Below are positions 1-8,980 of a DNA stretch of 64,000 nt, one piece after another. The DNA is from Vampirovibrio sp041737375 (GTDB taxonomy: Bacteria; Cyanobacteriota; Vampirovibrionia; Vampirovibrionales; Vampirovibrionaceae): positions 62,001 to 126,000 of the forward strand of contig NZ_JBGSRV010000004.1 of assembly GCF_041737375.1 (NCBI RefSeq), written 5' to 3'. How positions within the stretch are numbered: the stretch's first letter is position 1; every line of letters begins with the position of its first letter. The notes under the pieces were generated by a model. That model worked only from the letters and a program-made list of their open reading frames with translations, was not told the DNA's origin and did not search any database. Position numbers and translations under genes: made by a program.

Positions 1-2271
1 ACCAATGTGATTAACATTGAAGGAGGCGCCTTTAACAATCAGGGCATTTTAAGGGCCAACGGTCTTTCCGGCACCGATCTGAAACCCAATAACGGAGATG
101 CGGCCGTGATGTTGGCCAATCCACAACTGGCCAACAACCCGGTACCGCCTCCCATTAGCCTGGGTACTGGAACCAACGATACCAGCATGCCCAACATTCT
201 GTTTGGACCACCCGGTAGCGCCGACTTTCGGGGCGGTACGGTTCGACTGGTGGCAACCGGGCAAAGCCTATCGGTGGCCAATGACATTAACAACAGCGCC
301 GTATTTTCCACCGCTGAAAAAAGCAACCTCAACAACCGGAACGGGCAAGTCATTAGCTTCAATCAAGGCGATGTTTTCCAGCGAGGCTTAGTGGAAACCA
401 ATGGCGGGGTTGGTAAAAATGGCGGTACCGTCATCATTGCGGCGGCCCGCAATGTGATCAACGGCACCACCATTCAAGCCAATGGGGCCAACTCTGTGGA
501 TGGCGTATTCAACACCAATGGCAATGGAGGTAACGGCGGTAACGGGGGCGCTATTATCCTGACAGCAATGAACAGCGTGAACAATACCGGCAGCTTGCAA
601 GCCAATGGCGGTAACGGGGCCATTGCGGCAACCGTAAACACCGTGACCGGCAACAATAACAATGCCAACGCCACCGTCAACGGGGTGGGCGGTGCCGGTG
701 GAACCGGAGGACTCATTGCGTTCAATAGCAATACCAGTAACCACACCGGAAATTTACAGGCCAATGGTGGCATTGGTGGTGGGGGAGGCCACGCCAATAC
801 GTTTGACACTGAAAGCGCAGCCGGTGGAAACCCGACCGCAATCGCACTTTCCAATGGCGGCGTAGGCGGACAAGGTGGACGAGGCGGTCTGGTTGTATTT
901 AGTGGAAACGCCAACCCAACCGGCAGCGGCATTAAAACCGTAAACGGCGGACAAGGCGGACGAGGCGGTAACGCCTGGGCCGACAGCCGAGCAACCAGCA
1001 GCACCGGCAACCCGGTGGCAGATGCCACAGCGAACGCTGGAGCAGGGGGCACTGGCGGCGCGGCGGGCTCCATTATTGCCGTCATCCCAGGCAGCCTCAC
1101 TAATTTTTCAACCCGATCGGGCGGAACCGGAAATAGCGGCCTCGCCTCGTTCCGGGAGGTGAGCGTTCTGAACGGGGTCAGTACCACTCAGACCGGTTCC
1201 ACGCCGATGGTGTCAGGCAGTGTCACTAGCGGCAATAACAACACCGTGCTGGCCACCCGCAGAAATGAATATCTGAGCCACGCGGAAAACGGTGTGCTAC
1301 TGACACAGGCTGGTGGGGCGGGTAATCTCATCAACACCCTCAGCGGGCGTCTCAACGACAGCTTGATTCGAACGGTATTAAACCCCAATGGTTCCAGCGG
1401 GGCCAATGGCGCCGCACTGGCCAACGCCCAAGCCAGCGGTAACTTTGTAGTGTCCAGTGGGGTCAGTGGGCTGGGTCTGAACAACAATCTGGTCAACTCC
1501 AACCTGAACCCACTTTTCTTCAGGCTAAACACGCTCACGTTATTGAATAACGGCAACATTGACAACAATATGTTATGGACGCCCGGTGTTCATTTGGTAG
1601 GAGAAGGATTTCACGATTTCTTATTCTCTCTGGGCGGAGGGCATATTTCATGGCTGGCAAACGGTAATATCACCAACAACCAAATCACCATGACCCGTGG
1701 CCTTTGGGGCGGAGGCAGCATTCACCTGGCTGCCACCCAGGACATCATCAACAATAACGGCTTCATTACCATTGGCCCAAACAAGGCGTTACTCTCCGCC
1801 TTTCAAAGCAACGGCCCCACCTATGAATTTTCCCACTCGGGAAGCTCTATCTTCAAGGCAGGCCGGGACATAGTGAATGCTACCAACGGAAAAATTCAAA
1901 GCAATGACATCTTTTTTGACATTCACCCACCTCTGCGGCAAAATCCGCCCATTGAGTGGCCTAAATTCCTGAATGGCGCACAAATCGGGGCAAAAATATA
2001 TCTGCTTGCCGATAGAAACCTGGTTAACAATGGGCTGCTACAGTCTGACGCCCTGACCTACCGGCACGGGGCGGATGGTGCCAGTAATCCGGCCTTAGCC
2101 CAGGGCGGTATCATTATTGGTCGCCACAGAACGGGGAGCTTTATCAATAATGGCACCCTAAGCGCCAATGGCAATGCCTTCTTTAGCCCTAACGAAAACA
2201 ACGGGCCACGGTTTAATACCAATACGTTCCCTGCTGCCACCAGCTTTAACGGAACCATTGATATTCCATAA
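1..2271 (+). CDS. Filamentous-haemagglutinin-like giant adhesin, C-terminal part (5' end outside window)
   Basis: The reading frame is open at base 1 and no convincing start exists inside the window, so this is the 3' part of a larger gene. The visible ~756 residues are dominated by short Asn/Gly-rich repeats of the type LQANGGNG, NGGxGGxGG and ITNNQ, spaced as in beta-helical filamentous haemagglutinin (TpsA) or autotransporter passenger domains. The last ~250 residues are less repetitive but keep the xNNGxI pattern. There is no C-terminal autotransporter barrel before the TAA at 2269-2271, so secretion by a separate TpsB pore is likely; one such pore is encoded at 27952-29691. It was probably acquired or duplicated together with the MBG-containing TpsA at 29814-35000. 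The role, surface adhesion or contact with other cells, is inferred from the family only. Confidence 0.8.
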   Translation, partial: TNVINIEGGAFNNQGILRANGLSGTDLKPNNGDAAVMLANPQLANNPVPPPISLGTGTNDTSMPNILFGPPGSADFRGGTVRLVATGQSLSVANDINNSAVFSTAEKSNLNNRNGQVISFNQGDVFQRGLVETNGGVGKNGGTVIIAAARNVINGTTIQANGANSVDGVFNTNGNGGNGGNGGAIILTAMNSVNNTGSLQANGGNGAIAATVNTVTGNNNNANATVNGVGGAGGTGGLIAFNSNTSNHTGNLQANGGIGGGGGHANTFDTESAAGGNPTAIALSNGGVGGQGGRGGLVVFSGNANPTGSGIKTVNGGQGGRGGNAWADSRATSSTGNPVADATANAGAGGTGGAAGSIIAVIPGSLTNFSTRSGGTGNSGLASFREVSVLNGVSTTQTGSTPMVSGSVTSGNNNTVLATRRNEYLSHAENGVLLTQAGGAGNLINTLSGRLNDSLIRTVLNPNGSSGANGAALANAQASGNFVVSSGVSGLGLNNNLVNSNLNPLFFRLNTLTLLNNGNIDNNMLWTPGVHLVGEGFHDFLFSLGGGHISWLANGNITNNQITMTRGLWGGGSIHLAATQDIINNNGFITIGPNKALLSAFQSNGPTYEFSHSGSSIFKAGRDIVNATNGKIQSNDIFFDIHPPLRQNPPIEWPKFLNGAQIGAKIYLLADRNLVNNGLLQSDALTYRHGADGASNPALAQGGIIIGRHRTGSFINNGTLSANGNAFFSPNENNGPRFNTNTFPAATSFNGTIDIP

Positions 2272-2286
2272 CCGGCTCAGCAACGC

Positions 2287-2320
2287 AAAAAGCCACTCCA
2301 GCAATATGGAGTGGCTTTTT
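2287..2320 (+). terminator. Rho-independent terminator after the adhesin gene
   Basis: A perfect 14-bp stem (2287-2300 with 2307-2320) encloses a 6-base loop and ends in a T run. It lies 15 bases after the adhesin stop codon. The remaining bases to 2599 are AT-rich; I see no gene there, only the leader of the next one. Confidence 0.9.
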
Positions 2321-2599
2321 ACATTCCGTAAAAAAACGGATCATTTCATTAATTTGTATCCAATTACTAAGCTCAACCTTAAAGGGCTTCGTTAAAACAG
2401 CAGGCCTCTTTCTGGTCAAACTGGCCCAAATAAAATAAACTTTTCCTAAAGCAGAGGTTTAAGCAACGGACCGAGTAACACATAGTAGCTTTAGCTGTGA
2501 GTGATTCAATGTGAAAAATATCGTGAGCCTATTGTGCCAGCCTACTGTCCTTTAAAAATGGACACCGGCTTGGCAAGTTGAGTTTAAAGGAGTGTTTTA

Positions 2600-3841
2600 A
2601 TGCGTTTTTTATCCAGCCTGGCTAAACCCCTGTCCTCTCTGGCATTAATTATGGCATTCAGCCTGGCGCCTTGTGCCGATCAGGTTTCATGGGCCGTTCC
2701 GGGAAGTCCAACCCAAGCCTACACCATCAACAGTCAGGCCCGGACGATCACCATTCAACCCACCGCCGATGCTGCCGCTCAAATTAATAAAGCGCTGACC
2801 TACCTCAATCAACGAGCCGATCAAGGCAACGTATGGACCCTGAAATTTCAGCCCGGACGCTACCTGCTGAATCAAAGTATCAGGCTGGATCGCCTCCAGA
2901 ATGTATCGCTGGTTTCCGATCGCCAAAACCCGGCTATTTTACGAAAAGATCCGGCTGCTTTTAAAAATGAATACGTGTTCTACACCCGATTCAGTAAAAA
3001 TGTCAGCATTTCAGGGTTTGATATTTATGGGTTGAGTGTTGAGTTTAAGCCTGAATTATATGCCACCACCACCAATCCCATCTGGCACGATCAAGGCCTT
3101 TATTTTGGCTCCTGCAATGGGGTGCTGGTCAATGAAAATCGCTTTTTCAACTTTGGAAACGCGGCTCTTCGAATCACCACCACCGAAATGGATCCGGTTG
3201 CAGGCGTCAACAGCTTCAACAGCACCGTTACCAGGAATTACTTCCGCAATGTGTATCAGGTCAGCACCACCTCCAACGATACCATTCACGGGGGAACTTC
3301 CGCTTATTACTTTATGGGTAACACGTTTGATGAGTTAAGAGGCTCTCTGAAATTTGCCAGTAGAACCAGCGGAGCAACCGATGTACGGGTTCATTTCAAT
3401 CACATCCGAAGCGGCAACACCGATGGCATTGAAATCGTGGGATACAACAATCTGGAACTGTATAAAAATAAAATCGAAAACGTGCCCAGACATGCCATTA
3501 ATTGCTATAGCAACGGGCGATCGGTTAAAGGGTTTCAATGGGGCGATAATCTCCGGTTTATCAGCAATGAAATCAGTAACGTCAATTGGGGTTTACGCTT
3601 TAGCGCTGATGCCTTCGGCGATGGGTATCACCCCTCTCCCAACAACATTAAAATAGATAAAAATTTATTCAGCGATATCAAAGGCCCTAGCCCAGCCATC
3701 ACCCTGAGCAATGGAACCTTTAAAACCCCCAGCATTACAGAGAATCAGTTAAACAATATCATGAGTAAAAAATACATTTCCGCAGAAAACAGTATTAGTC
3801 CTAAAATCACAAACAACATGGCTGAGCATAAACCACTTTAG
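2600..3841 (+). CDS. Secreted right-handed parallel beta-helix (pectate-lyase-like) protein
   Basis: The protein has 413 residues. It starts with a classical signal peptide (basic MRFLSSLAK, a hydrophobic core, and likely cleavage after VSWA near residue 32). The ATG at 2600 is preceded by AAAGGAG at 2586-2592. The body shows the repeating N-x-I/F-x-N-V/I ladder (for example VLVNENRFFNFGN, NNLELYKNKIENV, LRFISNEISNVNWG) typical of right-handed beta-helix proteins of the pectate lyase superfamily. The N-terminal segment (TADAAAQINKALTYLN) resembles the pectate lyase 3-like entry region. No catalytic residues can be assigned by eye, so substrate and activity (lyase, hydrolase, epimerase or mere binding) are open. 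It lies between a giant adhesin and a polysaccharide locus, so a role on surface polysaccharide is plausible. Confidence 0.75.
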   Translation: MRFLSSLAKPLSSLALIMAFSLAPCADQVSWAVPGSPTQAYTINSQARTITIQPTADAAAQINKALTYLNQRADQGNVWTLKFQPGRYLLNQSIRLDRLQNVSLVSDRQNPAILRKDPAAFKNEYVFYTRFSKNVSISGFDIYGLSVEFKPELYATTTNPIWHDQGLYFGSCNGVLVNENRFFNFGNAALRITTTEMDPVAGVNSFNSTVTRNYFRNVYQVSTTSNDTIHGGTSAYYFMGNTFDELRGSLKFASRTSGATDVRVHFNHIRSGNTDGIEIVGYNNLELYKNKIENVPRHAINCYSNGRSVKGFQWGDNLRFISNEISNVNWGLRFSADAFGDGYHPSPNNIKIDKNLFSDIKGPSPAITLSNGTFKTPSITENQLNNIMSKKYISAENSISPKITNNMAEHKPL

Positions 3842-3860
3842 TTCAACTGACCTGAAAAAG

Positions 3861-3890
3861 AAAAACACCGGCTTTAACACCGGTGTTTTT
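3861..3890. terminator. Bidirectional Rho-independent terminator
   Basis: An 11-bp perfect stem (3861-3871 with 3880-3890) with an 8-base loop has an A run on the left and a T run on the right. It can stop both the + strand beta-helix gene and the convergent small - strand gene that ends at 3917. Confidence 0.85.
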
Positions 3891-3916
3891 CTGGTAGATA
3901 ATGAAATTATTTCACT

Positions 3917-4096
3917 TCACACAATGGCAAAGCATTCAGGCTCCACCATATCAATATGCCCACAATCCATGCATTCTTGCTCAATCAATTTTCTGGTACT
4001 GGTCAATGACATATTTTTCATATTAATTTCACGAAACTCAACAGCTTTGGAAACAATGCGTTGTTCACCGCAGTGGGGACATTTTAAAGACTGCAT
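3917..4096 (-). CDS. Small zinc-ribbon protein
   Basis: About 59 residues from the ATG at 4096; an in-frame TTG at 4111 with AAGG five bases upstream would add five residues. Two CxxC pairs (CPHCGEQ near the N terminus and CMDCGH about 35 residues later) make a likely structural zinc ribbon. Between them is a basic, polar stretch. The function is unknown. A second protein with the same layout is encoded at 56740-56946. The ATG start places the first CxxC right after the N terminus, as in that second copy, which is why I prefer it. Confidence 0.6.
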   Translation of the reverse strand: MQSLKCPHCGEQRIVSKAVEFREINMKNMSLTSTRKLIEQECMDCGHIDMVEPECFAIV

Positions 4097-4227
4097 CTTA
4101 ATGTTGCCCAATTTAACCTTAACGACAAAAATGACATAAAACCCTTCTGATACTATTCTCCAAAAACTTTCCGAATGACATTACCCATCCGGGTTAGCCT
4201 AAGCCAGTAAAAATAGCATTAAAGCCA

Positions 4228-4554
4228 TTGAGAAACCTGTGTAAATTTTCAACTTTCCTCCCCAGGCCAGGCGGCTTGAACCATCTCTCTTTCACCCGAA
4301 CTGAGGCCACCTCATTAAGTGTCTTTTTGCCGTGCAACTCTCAATTAGCAAAGCCAATGGATCGCCTTCTCAACAATTTGCGAACGCCACTGAAATTTGA
4401 AAACAAGTTACTTACCGGCAAACCTCAATAACCTGATGAACAGAATGACGCACAAATCAGTCCCCTGATTGAAAGTCTTTCCGTTACCGAGAAGGGCTTC
4501 CAAATGGTTCAGCGTGGCAATAAAGTCCAGAAGATTGATGTCATCTTGATATAA
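4228..4554 (+). pseudogene. Possible decayed coding remnant with internal stop
   Basis: One frame runs from 4228 to a TAA at 4429-4431 and then, in the same frame, on to a TAA at 4552-4554. The part after the internal stop (PDEQNDAQISPLIESL, then TEKGFQMVQRGNKVQ) has protein-like composition. No ribosome site and no family are recognisable. It may be a nonsense-mutated gene fragment or chance. The whole gap 4112-4605 holds nothing else I can name. Confidence 0.2.
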
Positions 4555-4605
4555 AAACCAAATTTCAGCAACGATCAATCACCAGAGGCAAGCCAATCAA
4601 AGCTA

Positions 4606-5037
4606 TCAAGGGGTTTCCATGGGTGGTGGCGGTGGCGCGAAACCAGTTTCGGGCGATAAACTCTCAGCACGGGAAGTGGCGCTGTAAGTCGGCTCCTCTG
4701 GCATGCTCAAGATACTATCATCAGTGCCTGAATTGTCTGAGGTAGGCTCTTCCGGCATACTCATGCTGTTATCTGCGCTCATAAACCCCATATTCTCAAA
4801 ACTGGAATCGGCCGTGCTGGATGGATTGAGCTTCAAGTTCATTTTCTTCTCAATCAACCTTTTCATACCAGCGCTAGCGCCAGGTACGATCACATCTTTC
4901 ACCAATGGCTTCAACATTTCCAGCCAACTGGCATCCGCATAAGACACCGCAGGCGCCAATGCACCGAAGCCGCCAGAAAAAAGGGCGCACACACTCATTA
5001 CTAAAACCAACTTGCGAGATAAACAAAAACGACTCAT
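4606..5037 (-). CDS. Secreted protein of unknown function with SMPEEPT repeats
   Basis: The protein has 143 residues. It begins with a signal peptide (basic start, a hydrophobic core around LVLVMSVCALFSGGFGALA, cleavage probably after SYA near residue 34). The segment WLEMLKPLVKDVIVPGASAGMKR could be a short amphipathic helix region. The C-terminal half is low-complexity and acidic, holds two copies of SMPEEPT, and ends in a proline run (PPPPPMETP). No domain is recognised. The upstream sequence TAGGA gives a usable ribosome site. It stands alone on the - strand. Confidence 0.6.
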   Translation of the reverse strand: MSRFCLSRKLVLVMSVCALFSGGFGALAPAVSYADASWLEMLKPLVKDVIVPGASAGMKRLIEKKMNLKLNPSSTADSSFENMGFMSADNSMSMPEEPTSDNSGTDDSILSMPEEPTYSATSRAESLSPETGFAPPPPPMETP

Positions 5038-5126
5038 TCATTCATATCCTATTGGTTGTCCATCCAGGGCTTTATCCACAGCTGAAGGGTTTAAAACTGA
5101 CTAACTACTCAAAAAAACGCTTACCC

Positions 5127-5166
5127 AACCTGCCCGACTGGGGGTAGTCATTCAGGCAGGTTTTAT
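5127..5166 (+). terminator. Terminator-like hairpin in a gene-free stretch
   Basis: The 8-bp stem AACCTGCC/GGCAGGTT (5127-5134 with 5155-5162) has an inner GACT/AGTC pairing and is followed by TTTTAT on the + strand. No + strand gene ends just before it, so it may end a short non-coding transcript or be fortuitous. Confidence 0.4.
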
Positions 5167-5749
5167 AAAAATTCATCATAAAAACTTTTTATTTTTTTGA
5201 CAAGAACTATTTTTCTCGCCAACAGGCTTAAGACTATTGGCGCTCTGCAGTGAAAAGAAAGTGCCAGAGAGCAATGAGCGCGCAGGCGGCTGAGCAGCCT
5301 GTCAAAAAATCCACTATCTAATGGACACCCAAAGCAGAGGTTACCCATGAATCAACCTCAAAAGAGGTCCATAAAATTCATTTTTTTATACAAGTACAAA
5401 TAAAAACTAATCAATAAAACATAATCAAGATCTTGCTAAAGAGCGAAACTGGGAAAAACCAATGAAAACCAAAACCGCTTGAGGTTAAGCCGAACAATAG
5501 ACAACCGTCTAGTGTGCTTTAAACACTTAGGTGATTTATCCCGGAATGAATTTTTCATACGCTGTCAGTCATCTTGAAACGAATGAGTCAAAATCCTTAA
5601 AAAAGAGTTTTGCCAAGAACGTTAAATAACCATTCAGTCAGAACCAATTGCAATCGAAGCATAGACAGTATTTGATTTTAAGAAAGCACTGAAAGAAGAA
5701 CGCTAGGTTTTCGAGGTTCTAACGGTGGTGCTTTGAGGAGATGACAGGC
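5167..5749 (+). other. Long gene-free leader region before the phosphoglycosyl transferase
   Basis: About 580 AT-rich bases contain no convincing ORF on either strand and no RNA family that I recognise. They probably hold the promoter and 5' UTR of the gene starting at 5750. Short ORFs here (for example 18 codons from the ATG at 5347) lack support. Confidence 0.4.
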
Positions 5750-6496
5750 GTGTCTACCGAAACTGCGTATATTCCATCCCAATCAACCCTGGATAGCAGC
5801 GTGGCTTTAAACGTAGAAGCCACATTGAGCAACAGGGCGCTTTCAGACCCATTTTTTATTGCGGCCACTTATGATATTAGTCAAATCAAGCCCTATCAAT
5901 GGATGGCAAAACGCTGCTTTGACCTGCTAGCCAGTTCATTGGGCGTTGTGGCCATATTGCCCTTGCTGCTGATTGTGGCAGCCGCTATTCGGCTGGAATC
6001 TCCGGGGCCGGTTATTTACAAACAAACTCGGGTTGGACTCAACGGCAAAACTTTCCACATGTATAAATTTAGAAGCATGCGGCAAGATGCTGACAAAATG
6101 CTTGCAGAACTGATGGAAAAAAACGAAATCGGCCAAGGGATGTTCAAACTTTTTAACGACCCCAGGGTGACCCGAATTGGAAAAGTAATTCGAAAATACA
6201 GCATTGATGAACTTCCGCAATTACTGAACGTTCTGCGGGGGGATATGAGTTTGGTAGGGCCCCGTCCTCCCATTCAAGCCGAATTGCAACATTATCAACA
6301 CTGGCATTACTTCAGGTTTGCCACTTTACCGGGCCTAACCGGCTTATGGCAGGTCAGTGGCCGTTCCAAAATCAAGGAATTTGATCAGGTCGTCAAAATG
6401 GATTACCAGTACATCAATCACTGGAATTTATGGTTGGACTTCAAATTAATCCTGAAAACATTTCCAGTCATTTTAGGGGGTCGAGACACGGCCTAG
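5750..6496 (+). CDS. Polyprenyl-phosphate phosphoglycosyl transferase (bacterial sugar transferase family)
   Basis: It transfers a sugar-1-phosphate from a nucleotide sugar to undecaprenyl phosphate, the first membrane step in building an exopolysaccharide or O-antigen unit. The ~248-residue protein matches the C-terminal catalytic module of the WcaJ/RfbP family: a membrane helix (LLASSLGVVAILPLLLIVAAAI), SPGPVIYKQTRVG, KFRSM, IDELPQLLNVLRGDMSLVGPRP, LPGLTGLWQVSGRS and a terminal LDFKLILKT segment. It lacks the N-terminal multi-pass domain of full-length WcaJ. The in-frame ATG at 5741 directly abuts GAGGAG (5735-5740), whereas the GTG at 5750 has that site at 9 bases, so GTG is the better start. 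It converges on the - strand polysaccharide operon and probably initiates its product. Confidence 0.9.
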   Translation: MSTETAYIPSQSTLDSSVALNVEATLSNRALSDPFFIAATYDISQIKPYQWMAKRCFDLLASSLGVVAILPLLLIVAAAIRLESPGPVIYKQTRVGLNGKTFHMYKFRSMRQDADKMLAELMEKNEIGQGMFKLFNDPRVTRIGKVIRKYSIDELPQLLNVLRGDMSLVGPRPPIQAELQHYQHWHYFRFATLPGLTGLWQVSGRSKIKEFDQVVKMDYQYINHWNLWLDFKLILKTFPVILGGRDTA

Positions 6497-6556
6497 TCGA
6501 AAGGTCTGTATTTCAGGTTGAAATACAACAGCTCATCAAATAGCTACGAGGGTCTT

Positions 6557-6590
6557 TCCTGTCCGTTCCTGTAACGGACAGGATTTTTCA
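6557..6590 (+). terminator. Rho-independent terminator after the phosphoglycosyl transferase
   Basis: An 11-bp stem (6557-6567 with 6573-6583) with a 5-base loop is followed by a T run on the + strand only. Confidence 0.85.
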
Positions 6591-6639
6591 TTTTACAGCC
6601 AAGGCCATTCAGGTACCATTCACACTGACAACGCCAGTG

Positions 6640-7902
6640 TTATCCACGCTTCAGGCAACCAGACATCGCATAAAACATCCACGCTTGCCCCCACCGAATA
6701 TAAGGAATTCTGTTCCATCCACGACTCAATTTTTGATAGTAAAAATAGCCTTTGGGGTCTTGAAACTCTTCACACAAGGTTAAAAGCGTGTTTTCAATCA
6801 GCAGTCGGCGGCTTTCATGCCCCGCAAAACCGGTATCCCGCAATAATTGCAGCAACACCATGGATTCAGCCAGCACATGAACATCGATAGGGTAAGTGGC
6901 GTTATTGTAATACTTGGGAATCCCGGTTTGCGTGAACAAATCGGAAATATAATAGTCAATCACCTGCTTTAACGACAGGGAAAACTCATCCGTCTGTAAA
7001 TGTTGCTGAATGCGATACAGGCATTCTATGTTAAAGGCGGTATGGAAATTATCGACCCAACGGTGAAAAGGCTGGGTGCCATAAGGCCAGGAACCATCCG
7101 GGTTAATATCGGTGGTGGCAAAACGAACTGCCTTCAATATTTTCTGGCGAATCACCGGTTGGCGGTTTTCTGGCAAGTAAGAAAGTGCCTCCGCTAAATA
7201 AGCCGCACCCAGCAAACTGGCGTTATGAACTTCGGTATCTTCCCCAGGAATGTAATTAAAGCAGGCAAAGTTCTCATCCTCAAATTTGACCATTTCATTC
7301 AGGATGAAATCACTGACGCCCAAAGCCAGATCTAAGGCTTCTGCATCATTAAACGCCCGATAATAAGCAAACAGGGCCCGCCCTACATAAACCGAAGTGA
7401 CCAGATTGGGGGTGCCTATGGGTACAAAAAAGGCACGGGCTTGCCAGTCAAAATTATAACCCCAGGCATTGCCCACCCGGCGTTGTAAAACAGAATGCCG
7501 TAAGCGTTGAAATAAAATATAGGCTTCATTGCTGTAAACCTCCTGACCAGTAGTCTGGTACAGGTTCAGCATGCCCAGTAACGATAACGCCCCACCCTTG
7601 GGGTTAAAGCCCTTAGGCACTGCCAACCATCCCCGAAAATCGATCGCGGACTTTTTGCAAAATTGAATCAGCGCCAAACGAAACAACTTACTTTTATAAA
7701 GGGGACTTCCTTTAAAAATTCGGCTATTCAAACCATCAAATAAATCATGGCCCTCATAATTGGCGGAGCGCATGTACTGAAAAAGCGAACTGATTTTAGG
7801 CATCAAGTTATCAGCGGTCAACGGAGATAAAGCCAGCATCGCTGAATCATCTGACAAGTCCTGCTCTTTCAATTTGGGGTCCTCATTGAGTAAATTCATC
7901 AT
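6640..7902 (-). CDS. Alpha/alpha-toroid (six-hairpin-glycosidase-like) polysaccharide-locus protein
   Basis: About 420 residues from the ATG at 7902, chosen because GGAG lies 7 bases upstream; an upstream in-frame ATG at 8037 would force a 150-base overlap. The ATG lies 20 bases inside the preceding glycosyltransferase gene, so the two are translationally coupled. Helical segments with aromatic-rich turns (RRVGNAWGYNFDWQ, DGSWPYGTQPFHRWVDNFHT, KGYFYYQK) repeat in the manner of (alpha/alpha)6 barrels such as C5-epimerases, GH88-like enzymes and polysaccharide-cluster proteins often mis-named aminolevulinate dehydratase. No catalytic pair can be assigned. As the last gene of the operon it may edit, cleave or epimerise the polymer. 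The specific activity is unknown. Confidence 0.65.
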   Translation of the reverse strand: MMNLLNEDPKLKEQDLSDDSAMLALSPLTADNLMPKISSLFQYMRSANYEGHDLFDGLNSRIFKGSPLYKSKLFRLALIQFCKKSAIDFRGWLAVPKGFNPKGGALSLLGMLNLYQTTGQEVYSNEAYILFQRLRHSVLQRRVGNAWGYNFDWQARAFFVPIGTPNLVTSVYVGRALFAYYRAFNDAEALDLALGVSDFILNEMVKFEDENFACFNYIPGEDTEVHNASLLGAAYLAEALSYLPENRQPVIRQKILKAVRFATTDINPDGSWPYGTQPFHRWVDNFHTAFNIECLYRIQQHLQTDEFSLSLKQVIDYYISDLFTQTGIPKYYNNATYPIDVHVLAESMVLLQLLRDTGFAGHESRRLLIENTLLTLCEEFQDPKGYFYYQKLSRGWNRIPYIRWGQAWMFYAMSGCLKRG

Positions 7903-8965
7903 ACAGAGACTCCAATTGTTGGATAATGACAGGTAAAGAAAAGCGAGCGGCAGCCATTTCATAACCTGCCCGCCCCATTTTCTGGCGCAATTCAACAGAG
8001 CTGGCCAAACGTTCAATACGATCCGCCAGATCGGCACAATGCCCCGGCGCGATTAAAAATCCATTCTTGCCTTCCGTAACGGCTTCTGGAATGCCCCCCA
8101 CATGCGTGGCCAAAACCGGCAACCCGTAAGCCATAGCCTCCAGCACCGAGATAGGCAAACCTTCATTATAGGAAGGCAACAGCAGAACATCGGCGTTGCG
8201 GAACGTGGCATCTTTGACACTGCCATCAATCCAGCCGCAAACTTTAACAGAGCGCTCCAACCCTGTTTCATTCACCAGTTTTTGAAGCTGCGCCACATCA
8301 CCATCGCCATAAAGATGAATTTGTATATGCTCAGATTGAACCTGACGCATGGACTCAACAATGTCGTAAACCCCTTTTCGTTTGCCGATACGCCCCATAA
8401 AAAGGAATTGAACAGACGTTTTCTGATGAGGCAAACCGGATTCCAGAGAGAGATCCCGAAGAATGGTGGGGTTATAAACCACCCGAATATCAGAACCCGG
8501 TGAAATTTTATGCAAATCACGCTTCCACTGGTCAGAAAGCGCAATCAGACAGTCGCAAATACCGAGAATAAAGACCAGCCATTTTTTTCTTAACAGGCCA
8601 CATTTTTGGTAAAACAGCGCAAACTCGGCCCCATGAACGTGTAAAATCACTTTTTTCTGAAACAGTTTTGCCAGAGCCACCACCAACGATTTCCGGGTAA
8701 AACTGGCGTAGGAAGCCGTATGTATATGAACCAGCCGAAGAGAAGGCACCGTCAACAAGGTGATTAAATACCGCCCTAAAAAACCAAAATAATAGAGCAG
8801 CTTTTTCAAAGGATTCCCATCGGTGTAAGAGGCCAAATATCGAACCTTCTCAAACAGCGCGCCTTGCTCATACATACCTATCACAGAAGAAATCCCACCA
8901 CGTGAGGCTGGATCCGTGCCGATCATAAGCACCTTGGGTTGTTCCCTGTTTTTTGTAAAACGCAT
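7883..8965 (-). CDS. GT4-family glycosyltransferase
   Basis: The protein has 360 residues with the GT-B layout of family GT4. The N-terminal half has SRGGISSV (nucleotide and acceptor loop) and VHIHTASYASF. The C-terminal half has FLMGRIGKRKG, LLLPSYNEGLPISVLEAMAYGLPVLAT (the E-x7-E type donor-binding motif) and VGGIPEAV. It presumably adds one sugar to the lipid-linked repeat at the cytoplasmic face. It lies 15 bases after the PaaK-like gene and overlaps the next gene by 20 bases, consistent with one operon. Confidence 0.88.
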   Translation of the reverse strand: MRFTKNREQPKVLMIGTDPASRGGISSVIGMYEQGALFEKVRYLASYTDGNPLKKLLYYFGFLGRYLITLLTVPSLRLVHIHTASYASFTRKSLVVALAKLFQKKVILHVHGAEFALFYQKCGLLRKKWLVFILGICDCLIALSDQWKRDLHKISPGSDIRVVYNPTILRDLSLESGLPHQKTSVQFLFMGRIGKRKGVYDIVESMRQVQSEHIQIHLYGDGDVAQLQKLVNETGLERSVKVCGWIDGSVKDATFRNADVLLLPSYNEGLPISVLEAMAYGLPVLATHVGGIPEAVTEGKNGFLIAPGHCADLADRIERLASSVELRQKMGRAGYEMAAARFSLPVIIQQLESLYDEFTQ

Positions 8966-8980
8966 TACAAATCTTCCTGC

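Noticed and set aside
474..1187. 237-codon - strand ORF opposite the adhesin
   Set aside because: Pro/Leu/Ala-rich shadow of the Gly/Asn repeats; no start signal.
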